Positions 44,349-57,630 of a stretch of 64,000 nucleotides of DNA are shown piece after piece. Under the pieces are notes generated by a model. The model was not told where the DNA came from, did not search any database, and saw nothing but the letters and a program-made list of their open reading frames with translations. The stretch lies in contig NMRA01000213.1 in NCBI GenBank assembly GCA_002633005.1, forward strand, positions 589,529 to 653,528, in the 5' to 3' direction. How positions within the stretch are numbered: the first letter of the stretch is position 1; the number at the start of each line of letters is the position of its first letter. The position numbers and the translations under genes were made by a program. The stretch is from Phoronis australis (lineage: Eukaryota > Phoronida > Phoronidae).

Positions 44349-45100
44349 CTTCCTCGAGAGTACGAAATGCTTAGGAAATGGCTCATGGTAGTGAAGAATG
44401 AAATGTACGCTGTAAATAGCAAGTATGAGGCCGTGAAACATCTCCGTGTCTGTGGCCTGCAGACGTCGACAGTGCCTGACGAATGGGCTTACCAAATAAC
44501 TCCATACGTGCCGTTGTCTGAGCTTGTTCACGGCGCCTCTCTAGTATTTCGTCATCACTGTATTCCTGTTCGAATTGATAGCCTGTAAAACTTAACGACC
44601 CACCAGCGAAGTCGGGACTGATGAGCTCTAGCTCGTCCTAAGTCGGGATTGCGAGTTGCCATGTTGGCGTTTATTACCGAGCGTTCTGTTTCAAAATGAA
44701 TTCTCACCCTAACCAATACTTATGTAAAGCTGAAACAAAGTCTGTCTCATTAGATGCACTTTGTAATGCCCTTGAGTGTTCGTGAGTGTAAATGATTTGA
44801 GAAGCCAGCAATGAATAAACCTCTGCGTTACCGGCTTTAGGTGCAATAAAACTAATTGACGGGACACCCGAGGCCGTGTGAGCTCATGCTAACTTAGTGT
44901 TTGCTGGCAGAAACTCTTGTGAAACAACTCGATTTCCATGCCATGGCCAGGTGTTAGGGGAATCTTTATTTACATTTACATTACACAAATAATGATTGTC
45001 AATGTACAACTTCTGCCCTGACGGTACTTGTGCTGTGGCCAAAGCGGAACCTGAATTCGCGGCCCCCGACGAGTAAGTAGATTTGCAGTTTCGTGGCTAT
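44349..45100. repeat. Repeat R, copy B, right part
   Basis: Continues copy A from 'cctcgagagtacgaaatgctta' to 'caatgtacaacttctgccctgacg' and then 'gcagtttcg'. Just before the end copy B has about 44 extra bases (45028-45071) that copy A lacks. Confidence 0.85.
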
Positions 45101-45866
45101 TTCACCAACACAATCACGTGCACATTACTTCTTTGGCTCACTAGTATAATTTTCTTGACTGGAAATCCAGTTTCTAACTTTGGCTGGTTTATGTTCGTGG
45201 TGTCTGATCATTTTCCTAGCCACTGGCCGGGATAACGAGTCAATCCGGCCGGCCGCGACGGGCCCGATCGGTTTCCGAGAACCACTGGCCAGGATAACAA
45301 GCGTTTCGTGTTTAGAAGTTAAAAAATCACAAGGCCAAACAACACAGATCTAGGTTCTTCTGTTAGTATCTCACGGAAAATACTTCGAAATTATCTCCGA
45401 ACAGACTCCAAACTCCTGCTACAGACCTTATTGGCCTGCCGAACTTTGTAGCCTACGGTGTGTCCAAATACCAATAAATCCGTAAGAGCAAAATAAAACA
45501 ACACTTTTATATAATAACTCGGTGTATTTTTAAGGGTTTTACATCGAAGTTTATTTATTTATTTATTATTGTGATATTTAAAATGAGGGTGGCCTCTTCA
45601 GTGATAGCACTGCTTTCCAAGGGGGCCCTCAACAAGACAAACAGTAATATAATACAATGAAGTAATAAAACAACAATGAAATATACTTAACAAAGATACA
45701 ATTAAAACAGGTTGAGAATTAAGACAATAACTAAATGACAAATAATGGTAAAAATTTATGTAAGACAGATGAAATAAATTAAGAGACGATTCTAGACAGT
45801 GAGAGTATTTACGACAATGAAAAAATGACATGATTAAGACAGGCAGGGTATAAAAGGTCAAGTAAA
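45101..45866. other. Non-coding stretch, nothing recognised
   Basis: No exon, domain or clear repeat boundary. The right end probably belongs to the LINE 3' UTR on the minus strand (AT-rich, 'tttatttatttattatt'). Confidence 0.4.
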
Positions 45867-46352
45867 TTACAGCCACTTTTTAATATTTACTTTAAAGGTA
45901 GTAATTGAATTGGACCGTTTAATTTCTGGGCTAAAAGAATTCCATATTATAGCAGCTGCATAGATAAAAGATCTCTTGCCCGTCTCGGTTTTAATTTTTT
46001 TAGAATAAACATTGCCACCAACAGAAGAACGTGTAGAATATACAGCCTGGCTGCTATTGAATTTACTGCTGAGATATGCTGGAGCCAAGCCATTGATACA
46101 TCTGTACATACATGTACAACAGGCAGACAGATATTTATTTCTTTGTCTTATTTTCATAAATCCCAGCTTGGAATACATGTCGTCAACCCTAGTGTCCCTA
46201 ATTTTAGTACCCAGGATAGCCCTGGGGGCTCTATTTTGGATTACTTGGACTTTGCTGACAAGTGTGTCACTGGTGTGCCCCCAAACCGGTAAACAATAAT
46301 CAATATGAGGTTGAATAATGGAATGGTAAAGGGTCTTAAGAGTACTGACATT
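45867..46352 (-). pseudogene. LINE reverse transcriptase C-terminus (CR1/L2-like)
   Basis: On the minus strand the frame reads NVSTLKTLYHSIIQPHIDYC, LPVWG, an IQNRAPRAILG motif and, near the end, WNSFSPEIKRS..TFK. This is the typical tail of non-LTR reverse transcriptases: 'L..LY...I.P...Y...VWG', '..iQ.raaR.I.g', 'WN.lp..i......tFk..l'. The catalytic domain is cut off at a single N next to a 15-base C run (46353-46368), a probable assembly join, so the upstream part may be lost artificially. The retained part has no stop. Confidence 0.85.
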
Positions 46353-46382
46353 NGCCCCCCCCCCCCCCCTGGGAGCGCGCAT

Positions 46383-47650
46383 GTATTTAGTCTATAGCCA
46401 TTGTTGATATAACGACTAGTGTCCTCTGATTGGCTGAAGCGGCGAACGATAACTTCCGTTTTAAATGTAAAAACCACGAATCTCTGACAAGAGCGAATAA
46501 AGGGTGACAGTGCTTCAGTGAAGGTAAGAAAATGTTAATCTTAAAAGAGACTTGAAAATAAGACGAACCGAAGAACAGCAATGTCGTGGTCGGCCTTTCT
46601 TTTGCTACAGCATTGTCCGTGTGAAAATTATCCTTGGGATCGGTCCCTACTTGTATAGCGCTTTTCATCTTTCTGAATCAGCGATCGTTAAAAACCCTAC
46701 AGCGCAAATAACACATTTTACCATACCCCCAGACAAATTGCCTGCTGAATGCCAATGAACTGGCTCAACTTGATGACGGAAACAATTTACCGGAAACTTG
46801 GACTTCGTCACTTCAACGTGTTGAACAGTCATAGTTGCGTTGAAAACGAGACCGTAGAAACGTAAATATTTTTGAAAGGTGCGCAAACTGATTTGAGTTT
46901 ACCCAACTGTCCACACCCAAAGTGGTCACGAAATTCAAATTCTTCTCTATCACCAATCAGGTCGTCGCTAGTGGGTGACATGTACATATATCTCTTAGGC
47001 AACCTGGGACTTGAATTTCTAGCAAAGATGTCACCCAAAATTCAACTTCCCTCCTTTCATATAACAGACATATGATGGTCTGTTGGGGGTAATCGGAAGG
47101 ATGTCAACCATACTCGACTTTGCCGCGGTCAAACACAAGGATCACGTGGCGAAATGGTAGGCTGTTTATGACAATGTGCAAAGCCATCGTCTTCAACAGC
47201 TGGTTTCGAAAATATGCGTTTTTCAATTTCCAAAGTGGTTACAATAGCTCTTTATCAACTTCACAGGGTTTTTCACAAATGACTTTAAAATACCGTAAGA
47301 GATTGAGCTGTTGCAAAAATCTGGAAGAAATGGTATTCATGGAAATCAATTCTGCAGTGGTTATTCTAACCCCACGTGAATGTATAATGGTAAGACCGTT
47401 TGTTAAAATTAAATCCGTTTTAATATCTGATGGCCAATTTCAGTAACGTCTTATCAGGGCTTCTTCAACCGTTTAGTTAATGTTACATGTACGAATAGCA
47501 CATGAAGTGATACAATTACTGCCTGCAAATCGAAATCATCACATGCAGTCAGATTAACAAATATAACAAGAACCAGTATAAAGATGACCACTACTGGCAG
47601 ATATCAGAAATACAAGTTATACTTTTGCTAAGCGGTGCAAGAGCAAACCG
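46383..47650. other. Non-coding stretch, nothing recognised
   Basis: Open frames here have no family resemblance and no consistent splice phase. Possible 3' exons of the mosaic gene were sought but none was convincing. Confidence 0.35.
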
Positions 47651-47653
47651 AAG

Positions 47654-48165
47654 TTGAGAAGCCACCTGATCGAATTCATAAGTTTCATAAGACGTGGTGA
47701 TGATGCTAGTAAAAGGAAGGCCCAAGCGCAGAAAGGCATCCTGCGCACAGCCAACGACTGGAGAGTGTGGGCAGACCTTGCCGGTCACCAGTCATTCTTC
47801 CCACAGCACATTGTCCAGACGACCCAGCGCCCTGACCTGAGAGTTCCCACCAGGTAATCCTGATCGAACTCACCATCCTATGGGAGAGTAGGGTGGATGA
47901 GGCACACGAGCGGAAGAACATGAAGTATGCAGACCTGAGGAATGGCTGCCTCGTTAACGGCTGGCGATGTTGAAGTTTTCCTGTGGAGGTCGGCTGCCGG
48001 GGTTTTCAGGCCAATTCAGTCACTACCATGGCGAGGTCCTTGGCGTCGCTGTGTCAGGAAAGAAGGTTCTCCTACGCGACGTAGCCACTAAAGCTGAACA
48101 GGCATCTTATTGGATTTGGATGAAACACCAACAGCAATACCATCAACAACCGTCAGACAGAGCCT
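47654..48165 (+). pseudogene. Retroelement protein C-terminal remnant
   Basis: Read across at least three frames, this stretch gives RTANDWRVWADL, a run around IELTILWESRVDEAHERKN, then KYADLRNGC and PVEVGCRGF. This is the conserved tail (ELTVPWE...DEAHERK..KY..L...C...GW....PVEVGCRGF) found downstream of reverse transcriptase in a retroelement family widespread in marine invertebrates and fish. Several frameshifts and stops (for example 47856, 47974) make it a dead relic. The reverse transcriptase itself is absent. Confidence 0.7.
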
Positions 48166-51013
48166 GATCAACTCTGTTGTCCGCCTGCAAGAGATGGTCT
48201 TGCTTTAGGGACGAAACCATTAAGGACAGCAGGAGACCAACTGAAGATACCGGTTGAGCATAGTTTCATCAAGTGTTTAAAGTAAGTCTTTTTAAAAATC
48301 AAAACCGTTACTATTCAAAGAGTTTTTGAAACCGTCTTTGAACTCGCCTACCTAACTTTTGATTGAGCCATATATCTTTATAAACCATTGCATTTCTTGT
48401 TCAAGGTAGAAGTGTTTTGAGACGGCTCTATTTGAAGAAAGTAGATGGGAACACTGATAGTATGAAGACCTAAATAACAAGCCTGGTTAATAAAAAATTC
48501 AATTAATGACGAAATATAGCTACTATGGAACTTCAGTGAAGTAGCAAAACCTGACTTGCATGAGTTAGCTTCTTTGGATTTCTTGTTATAGCAAAGTGCT
48601 ATTGCTTTACACCGTCTACATTTTACTTTTACAGTATTCTAGGGAAATACGAACGCTAGATACTAGGTAATTCAACTTTCCACTTGTAGCAAAGCATGTG
48701 CGCATTAGTCCCGTCACGTGATGAAGTTCTTGCTCTTTACAGGGTACGTATTTCTTCACGGCAAGTTAACTTTCCTTTCCAAACTAGACTGCTGATTCTT
48801 GGCTCCTGGTGAATACAACTGTCTATAGCTCACTACTTTAACAAATTACAGCTGCTTTGATCAATGCAGATTTTCCCAGTGCTACAGGTACACGTAGAAC
48901 TGCATGGTCGAATGTTCATAAGGCTGATGAACGATTTATAGTCCTAATTATTGTCCTTTTGTTTACATTGGACGAAAGTTTGTTCCCCTCTCGTGATAAT
49001 TTAATGCATGGCAGGTGGTCACAATGGACAAATTGGTGGTTCTGTGCAATGAATTTTTTAAAGGAGACGAAGAACCAGTAATTGTTCGGGGCTATTTCCG
49101 TACAAAAAAATCGGGACTTTCGCTGTTCTCAGACTTTCCCATTTGAAAAAAGACGATGTCTGAACGTTTTTCTTCGGGCAATCACTTCATAAACACCTTT
49201 GCGTTTTGCATGCACCCAGATGTCCCGTGTCAGGATGCCCCCTGTTCAACTCAGTTGTCCCAATTTTCTATTCTCTGTTCCAGAAACTCAAAAAGGCAGC
49301 CTTTTAGATAGTTTCTTGCTGAAAATGGCACCATCTTGGGAAGTATTTTTGCAGTGAAAAACACCCCTTTGGAGGCACTTTTGTATATCTCTTCTAAACG
49401 AATGCCCTCCGGACTGACACCGCATAAATCTGGCTACTTATTACCATTTGTATTACTATTATATTACTATTACTACTTTCGCTACTATCGTTATAGTTGT
49501 CATAATAATCATTTTATTGATCTCTTTGAATTTATTTAGCAATTACAAATTGCCTTTTAAATAATATTTGTTTTATAGCAAAGTGCTAATGCTTCATGGT
49601 ACTCGTAGATTTTAAATTCATTTATGGTTCAACGTTTTCACCGGGCTTCCCCATAATGGACAGAGAGTGCTTAAAGGTTTTTTTATGTTCAACCTTAACG
49701 ATATCGTGAGAAACGTCATGACACCTTTGGTTGCAGAGTAGGTCTACTCTTTGGAAACGAGGGAGTTGAGATTTAAATTTTTCATTAGACTGCTCCATTT
49801 CAAACATTGATTATTTCTGATCTATCGGCATGAACGGTATTGTTTGAAAATATAAACATATCCTTCTGTAGTTTGCCGCGAATAACTGAATTCAGACTGT
49901 AATCTTTTACTTGCGACTTACATGTACATCTAAACGTGGGGATACCCACCGTCTTATCATTTTTGTCTCTTTGAAAACATTGCTGTTTTTAAAGATCTGG
50001 GGCTCGCTCCACGAGGTAAGATCAAAAATTGCTTTAAGTTGAATTCTGAAGATAGACATTTTTCGAGAACTAGCGACAAGTCGGCTATGGTTGTGGTCAC
50101 TGGGTCATTAGAATAGCTGGTAAGGGGCACACAAATCACGCAATTTTATATGGAAAGATCGCCAGTATTCAGTGATTTAACTGAGTAATTTGAACTAGGT
50201 TTCATTGAAAGTGGGTTGTAAGAAACAAAAACGGCCAACCCAAAGTCAGCGTTGTTTAATATGCGCTTTTTATGCGAAGTAGCAAAAGACCAAAGACCCT
50301 TTTCTTCCAGCAACCAGGCGTATTGTTGACAGCGATATGCAAAACAAAAATGGTGCCTTATGAGACACGTGGCTTCACGTCCATTAATACTAGAATGTCC
50401 AATCTCTGTCTTTATTGTGCTTCGGCCCTAGGAACTCGATTCCTAGTTCGGAATAACGTTCATTGACCAAATAGCAATTTTAATTGATTTTTATCTTAAA
50501 CTATGATAGAAAGGAAAAGTGCAAGTTTTTGTAGTCCGAAAAGCCGACATTTAGCTTTTTTCGGACAATTGCCCCTTTTAACTATCGACCTAGACCGGGT
50601 ATGAGCAAAATGACCGTGTCCTTTCAGAGTGGCAAATACTCTGCTATTTCCCCAGCTAGGCCTTCCATTTTACGAATACACGTCACGGTTTGATCAGTTG
50701 CTGGTACACAGAGCCCGTCGGCATTAGAAACTTTGATCTTGCCCCTTTTGTGTGGAGCATTAGCTGTGACTCCAAGGCAACCAAACACTGACTGAAATAA
50801 ATCAAGCTATCGTGGAGTAAAACGGGCGTTTTTCTATCAAATTGGCTGTCAAAATTGAATTCTCCGTGGAAAAATTTAATTTTCGTTTGTTCTCAAAGAA
50901 ATGTGATAAATACATGTATTAGCCAAAATGCGATGTCATTGTTTCTGCTGTGCTTACAGGGTACCAAGGAAGAGTGTTTACTGTAATGCCGGACACACAA
51001 TAGGGTGTGACCT
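48166..51013. other. Non-coding stretch; possible TSP1 relic at 49010-49050
   Basis: No supported gene. At 49010-49050 the plus frame reads HGRWSQWTNWWFC, which resembles the start of a TSP1 repeat, but no cysteine pattern follows and no splice site pairs with it. It may be a decayed exon of the mosaic gene or chance. Confidence 0.3.
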
Positions 51014-51330
51014 GTGAACGCCAATAAAAGATTGCAAGAACGCTTTAACAATAAAACAGTGTTACCTGATCCTGGAAACTCCTTTCGTCTGGAGTTGAAA
51101 CAGTATGGGATACATTTTTACTATACCAAGGATCCCAATTTAAAGAGACAAGGGGGCCTGAGATTTTTGTTACCAAAAACTTGGGATAGGGCGCTAAAGA
51201 ATAACCGCGCAAACTGTGCTATCGACCACATGATGAGTCTTGTGACATCTCAGTGGCCTGCCGAAGTCCTCGAGATGAGGACGCAACGTAGCCAACTCAA
51301 TCCATAAGTTCAGCAATTAATTTATTTTTC
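51014..51330 (+). pseudogene. Penelope-like retroelement C-terminal remnant
   Basis: The frame contains YTKDPNLKRQGGLRFLLPKT, a relative of the 'NP.LNR.GGLRF.L...W' tail of Penelope-like proteins. The DNA from 'gacaagggggcctgag' to 'gccaactcaat' aligns with the right arm of the element at 1109-1767. The upstream nuclease and reverse transcriptase are missing. The first 45 codons are not recognisable. Confidence 0.65.
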
Positions 51331-51380
51331 ATAATACAATGGATAGCATATACGGACACATCTATAAATTCGAGATGTAA

Positions 51381-52584
51381 CATTTGATAGAATTTCATTC
51401 AAACAATCCAAGGCGTTAAGTGAAAGAACCGTTTTTCTCCTTGTGACAAATACCAGCCAAACTCATGAAATATGACGTTGGTTTCGTATAATGTAACAAT
51501 AGTACATTTCTCGCATGTGCATTTGACGTAAATTGTACAGTTGCATAAAACCTAACCGCTTGTTACGTTTTAGGAGAGGCCTAGTAACGTAAAATGGAAC
51601 AGTGACGTAAAATGTAACAGTTGTTACAGTTTACGGAATTTTTACATTTTACGGGTCCAAGATTTTACACAATAATGCTGAAGAATTGAAGGAAAGTGCA
51701 GGTATCAAAAGCAATTGATTTGTAATTCACGTTTTACGCCCAGTCTCTGCAAAGCACCAGTGTTTTTCAAAGGTTTAGTACATTGCTGCGACAACTAACT
51801 TCAGCTTTTTCATCAGTCAAAGAGAATTTCATCAAACAAATAACGCTGTACCTCTTCAGCTGGGATGTAGATATTTTGGCGGGTTTCAAACACACTGCCA
51901 CCGCCATCACAGGCATGACAATGTAAGGATATGTGTAAACGCATAGCCGTTTCGTAAGGTTAAACACTGTTCAGNTGGCACATTTGATAGAATTTCATTC
52001 AAACAATCCAAGGCGTTAAGTGAAAGGACCGTTTTCCTCCTTGTGACAAATACCAGCCAAACTCATGAAATATGACGTTGGTTTCGCATAATGTAACAAT
52101 AGTGCATTTCTCGCATGTGCATTTGACGTAAATTGTACAGTTGCATAAAACCTAACCGCTTGTTACGTTTTAGGAGAGGCCTAGTAACGTAAAATGGAAC
52201 AGTGATGTAAAATGTAACAGTTGTTACAGTTTACAGAATTTTTACATTTTACGGCGTATCAGACAAGTCCAAGATTTTACACAATAATGCTGAAGAATTG
52301 AAGAAAGTACAGGTATCAAAAGCAATTGATTTATAATTCACGTTTTACGCCCAGTCTCTGCAAAGCACCAGTGATTTTCAAAGGTTTAGTATATTGCTGC
52401 GACAACTAACTTCAGCTTTTTCATCAGTCAAAGAGAATTTCATCAAAAAATAACGGTGTACCTCTTCAGCTGGGATGTAGATATTTTGGCGGGTTTCAAA
52501 CACACTGCCACCGCCATCACAGGCATGACAATGTAAGGATATGTGTAAACGCATAGCCGTTTCGTAAGGTTAAACACTGTTCAG
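51381..52584. repeat. About 600 bp tandem duplication with an N at the junction
   Basis: 51381-51974 and 51981-52584 are nearly identical (single-base differences and small indels such as 'cgtatcagacaa' only in the second). A single N at 51975 lies exactly at the joint. This may be a real tandem duplication or two alleles joined by the assembler. Each copy contains the palindromic 'taaaatg..taacagttgttac..' stretch also found at 54306. Confidence 0.85.
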
Positions 52585-53570
52585 GATTTCGTATTTTTCT
52601 CTTTATTAAGAAGTAGATCGTAGAGTGAATTGAATCATTTCAAATAGATTTAATTTATCAATGTTCTAGATCTACGGAGACCTCACATCCTGTTTAAAGG
52701 GAAGATGGTAACTGCGTCCGGATACGAGCTTTCGCGTTGCGCGACTCCTGGTGGATAGTTTCGTCCTAAGCAGACGAGATCTTGAATCTCACAACCCACA
52801 GCGTTTGTTGAGGGAAGGATAGAACACTTAGGATATAGACATACATGGTTTATTTTCCTATACTTCCGCTGCTGGTCTTTTTTCAGAATTTATCATCGTC
52901 ATTATTGAAAGTGTGAGCACACGAACAGACGTGATCATAAACTACTGACGAAGATCCCTTTCCTGCAAAATTTTTTTGTTGATACATTCTCTTTTTCTAG
53001 TCGATTATGTATGTATCTCGATTTCTGGTCAGGGCAAATGACAACGATGAGTTTCCTCATCGGGTTTTTGCGAAGGACGTTGATTTGGCTGGATCGAGTG
53101 GCAAAGTCATCACGTGTCTGACTTGCCTGTATGATGGTTCATTGCCAAAACAGGGGCAGCAGCAAAGACTGCGTCAGAGTACTAGAAACAAAACTCAATA
53201 AAGCCGATCCTGGATCATGCTATTGATTTGCTGTGTATAGTAAGTACTAATTAGTGCGTAGTGGTGCATGTATTTCAACCTTTAGACGTGCATTTTTATC
53301 GCACCACTTACAATTGAGCCTGTCGTGTTAAACTTTACATTGTACATGTATCACTTTTTTCAGATTAGCAATACTGCAGAAGCAAACTTCGGCGGGTATG
53401 GAACTTCGCATGCTTCTATCGTGGACAACGATATTGATGTTGACAGTTTGACGCAGGCTTTTTGGATGCTGAACGTCTTTGGAAACAAATTATGTTTGCC
53501 GGTCTTACCAAGATGTATGGAAATGCAGGACACGCCTTGCGTATTTTTGTGAAAATTTTGTTGAATCTTC
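52585..53570. other. Non-coding stretch, nothing recognised
   Basis: Two frames (53007-53201 and about 53363-53552) follow acceptor-like sequences ('tttttctag', 'cttttttcag') but match no domain and have no partner exons. I do not call them genes. Confidence 0.35.
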
Positions 53571-55425
53571 TTTTGAAACACAAATTGACTACATTAGCCT
53601 ATCTGCACAATTTTACAACTTTTGGAGGGATGTGACAGAAGGAGACGTCCCGCTGAACAGTCTCGCTGTGCAGACAACGGTCCTGAAAATCTGTATCGTT
53701 CGTACGTCCCCCCCTCCCCAACACCTGCGACCCAGGAGGTAGGACCGTCATTCAGCTCGCTGAGAAAACTGATGAATTTCTTTTGGACCTCCATGTTAAA
53801 TGACGACTGTCTGTGTTATTCTTAATGAACGCCCACAGCATTATTCCAGCTGGTGTCAATGACATCACAGGGCAATCCAAAGCAAAGCGCAAAGACTGTA
53901 ATTTCCCGAGGACATTCTAGCTTATGACTCAATGAAATGTCGTCAACTCAACAAAGTGTCTTTTAACAGCTTGTGTCGCGATTGCATAAATTCACGCTGT
54001 ATATGCCAACGCATAAGTGGGTTACACACAGATATTACAAAATGAAAAATGTTACCCTCTCACGATATTCTAGATCCATCACTGTTTATTCCGTTTTGAT
54101 GTGTAAAACGAACTCACTGGTACCGCCTGCGTGCGTATTCTATTTCTAATTCTAATCTGAAGGCACATGGACATATAATAATCCAAGCTTCAGTTACTCG
54201 CTTTCTTCAAATGTTTGCCATTGGTTTGTACTCAAATGTATTGCACTTTCATATTGTGAATTACAATAAGTGGCTGTAATATTACATCGATCACAACATA
54301 AATATTGAAACGTGTGTCAACGTAAAATGAAACAATGCCGTAAAATGTAACAGTTGTTATACATTTTACGAAGGTCTAACATTTTACGGCGTATCAGAGC
54401 TCCAAAGCTGGGAATTGAACCAATGGCAACATGGCTATGCACCAAATGCTACTCAGCAGGGTTTGTATGAATTTAAAAGTAACACAATCTCTAATGAAAT
54501 TGATACTACCACCATCAGTATGCTTTGCGAATCAAACATTCAGAAACAACCATAAAGCGACATTCTTAGAGGAACAATTACTTTGGCTATCAAACCCAGG
54601 CCTCCTTCTGTCGATTCAACTTGGCTAATAGCCAGCATAAAATTTATCTCGGCGTGTTCCTTATCCAGAGGAAAGGTAACGTTAGGTCTTGTAAAGAAGT
54701 GACAATGTGTTATGCTCGAGACCGTGCCGGAAGAATAAATGACATTTCGTGAGGAGTCGACGTGTAAATACCGTATGAAGTAACATTCAACATCAAATCA
54801 TGTTCAAACCCACAATTCACATCCATTTTCCTAGGACCCATTTGAAATCAATTCCATATTAAATGCTCCTGGTCGACATGAAAAAATGGTTTTCGTTATG
54901 CAAGGTGCGTTTCAATCCGTTTTAAATTCCGATAGACCATGGATTAATGGCAAGAGCAGGCGTAGATCTTTCATGCAGGTGACCACAAGATAAGGACAAG
55001 TGCGGACAACAGCTCTGCTCTCAGTCCCTGCAAGATGACGATAGTGGCAACAGTGTAGAAATTCATTCAGTTTAAATTCCATTCTGAGGCCTCCACACTG
55101 CAAACTTAGAATTGAATCTAAATACGATGTGGTTCTCACAAAGTAAATCATGGAAATAGAACCAGATTTGAACCACCTGGTCAATCTGTCATGTATTACA
55201 AAGCGAGCAATCCGGCTTATATAAATCGGAGCAAACTTCCCAGGCTAAAACATGGCGCCAAACGGCGGGATTTAACCTTGACACCCTGTCATGCCAACTT
55301 CTAAATACGGAGAATCTTTTCTTTGGTAACTTACAAGTGTTTCGACCAATATCCACGCAGAATACCCTCCGGGTGCAGCATTGAATTACTTGTTCTCAGC
55401 AATGGTGAACTTTCCCAATTAGGTT
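53571..55425. repeat. Segmental duplication, right copy
   Basis: Holds counterparts of 1-170, 690-1060, 1780-2100 and 7225-7370 in the same order, compacted into 1.85 kb. The Penelope-like fragment and the 5 kb between the two MITEs are absent, so this copy shows empty sites for both. No gene is recognised inside. Confidence 0.8.
54306..54395. mobile_element. Short palindromic element (cgtaaaatg...cattttacg)
   Basis: 'aacgtaaaatgaaacaatgc' and the following 'cgtaaaatgtaacagttg' face 'ttatacattttacg' and 'aacattttacggcgtatcag', giving nested inverted repeats. Related copies lie at about 51580-51655 and about 52185-52265. It is probably a small MITE. Confidence 0.6.
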
Positions 55426-57630
55426 AACGTCTGATAGGATCCCTTCTGGTTTTCGACGTATTCCTCATTTTCAGAAAGAGTTGCTAGTAACCAGCCATGT
55501 GCGCTGCCAGGATGGGCAAGAATGTCCCCCTCACAGAAACAAAAAGACCGAGAAAACGAGATAAAAGCCCACTAAAAAGGCAGGAATTCGGCGAATGCAC
55601 AGTTCATAGCCCGGTACGTACCCGGAAGTTTTTAGTAAAATCTCCACATTCTCAAAAATTCGAGTGTCCCTTTATTTAAGCTGGATGCGTGCATCGCCAA
55701 TTATGGTTTACGTTTTGTAGTCTTTATGCATGTGCCTGAGCAACCGTTAGCATTGTTTACCTTTTTAATTTCACAATTTAATTATTTTTAAAGTAAGTTT
55801 CGCACGTTGAAAATTAATAACCTCCTGAAGTTAATGTCTTGTAATCAGACCGACTAAAACTTCCCTAAAAGGTATTTTTGCTAAAACTCGGTCTTAAGTC
55901 CGTTAATGTTTCAATTTTTTCCGGGTGGATTGTTCCTAAGTTCCCGATGAAGTTTTAATGTTATTGAAAGGTTCAAAGGTTAACCTTGGTATCTAAGAAA
56001 CTAGCTGGCTCGATCATCGTCGTTCATTCACACCAACTCATTAATGGGTTCGTATGAATGGGATAAAGGTGTTATCTTACATACACAGTAATGCTATTGC
56101 AATTTCTCAACCCGAATATATTTCTTTATATAAATGCTCTAAAGAGACCAAACCTATAATGATTTACCTAGCACGTGTTTACTGGTTCCGTGGTAAAAAA
56201 ACATGTAAGTAAGTGGCAAGTCGATTTTGCATTACGCTCTATGAAGACTTGACATTGAAATGCAGACTTCTCTTACAATAAGCAAATAGCGTAAAGAGCA
56301 CTTGTTACATCCCATACACGCTGAATACACTATACATTGTAAGTTGAATGTCATACGGCCACGTGGTATTGTTTTCCGTATTGCACTCTCGGGACTAGTT
56401 TAACAATGACCTCTCACGTGGAAAATTCAAAAGGCAAGTAAATGTCAACCCGACGTTAACCGTCTCGATCAATTAATTATGAAACACTCACTTCTGATTC
56501 AAATATTGTCGTTATTTGATTATTTTCAGAAAATGTTACAAATTCACTGCACAATTACCGCTGTTTTCATCTTAGCTTTGTCTTCTTAAGTGTGTCGTTA
56601 CATCTTATACTGTTTTCTTTAACTAAAGTAAATTGTAACATAACACGACCTTATTCCGCGTCTGGACCAAAACCGAAGTTCTACCCGGTCTCGGTAGATA
56701 CGAGGATTGATCAATGTAAGTAGTTGGAAATTGAAGAAAGCCAAACTTCATCGTACACATCTAGGAATCGAGTGATTGGTGAATGTATTATTTGCAATTG
56801 TATTGACATTACGCCTTTCAAACAAATAATTTGATTACTCTTAATTTCTCGTAATGTTTTTGTATCATGAAGTGCTAATGAACAATATGAGAATGCTCTG
56901 AGGAGAGACATTGACAAAATCGTAAAACGCTGAAGATGGGGTCGACGACGAAACCAAGAATATCAATCAGCATGCCCTCGACGTCTATTATATAAACAAC
57001 GTACAGACCGTCACTCAAGGTACTCCTGGCAGGGGTTTCTGCTTCTAACGTGACTGCGTCCAACAGGAAATTGTCAAGTTTAAACTCGTTAAGTAGACTA
57101 GTAATCTCTGCTTTTAATATATCATTATTTTGCCCACAAATCCCGAAATTTCCTATTTTGGCTAACAAAACACTTGGTTACAATGTCCCCGGCTCATATC
57201 TCAGCCACATAATGAAATTCAAATGAATACTTCAAGTAGATTCAGCATGGCTGTTTGTTTCTAATGTGAATTTCCCGTAGGCGAACAAAAAAAATTGTAT
57301 CAATGGCTGCATTTCATTGGCCTCGTCAGCTCCGCTGTGTCGAAAGATTATGCCATCTGATTGGCATATACAGTAAGCCGGAAGGCGTCATCGAGAACCA
57401 ATCAGTCAGTGGGTCCCCTCCATATCGATCGCAGCTTCAGTCAAGGAAATAGGGGAAAAGGAATAAAAACCCTCATACAACGCCAAAAATATTCACTATT
57501 AAGCGCAAAACTCAATTTCGCCATAATCAAAAACAGCGTTTTGCGCAAATCTTTGGGTATTAGATAGGTTGTTCGCTTCTCTGCATGCATATAGTGGTTG
57601 CCGTCATTAAGGACGTGGAAACGTGATGCG
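55426..57630. other. Non-coding stretch upstream of the second signal exon
   Basis: No recognised gene. The part at 56340-56650 is related to 61120-61575. The 55497-55679 frame is basic and without a motif. The promoter of the second mosaic gene may lie near the right end, but no element can be named. Confidence 0.4.
56340..56650. repeat. Diverged repeat, partner at 61120-61575
   Basis: Shared blocks in the same order include 'ccgtatt', 'caa/gtgacctct', 'aatgtc(a/g)ac', 'cgacgt', 'gatgttacaa/tgttacaaattcact' and 'gttttcatctt'. The offset is about 4.8 kb. No coding content. Confidence 0.55.

Noticed and set aside
45052-45064. gaattcgcggcc resembles an EcoRI/NotI cloning adaptor
   Set aside because: Only 12 bases match and the following bases differ from the adaptor; chance is likelier than vector contamination.
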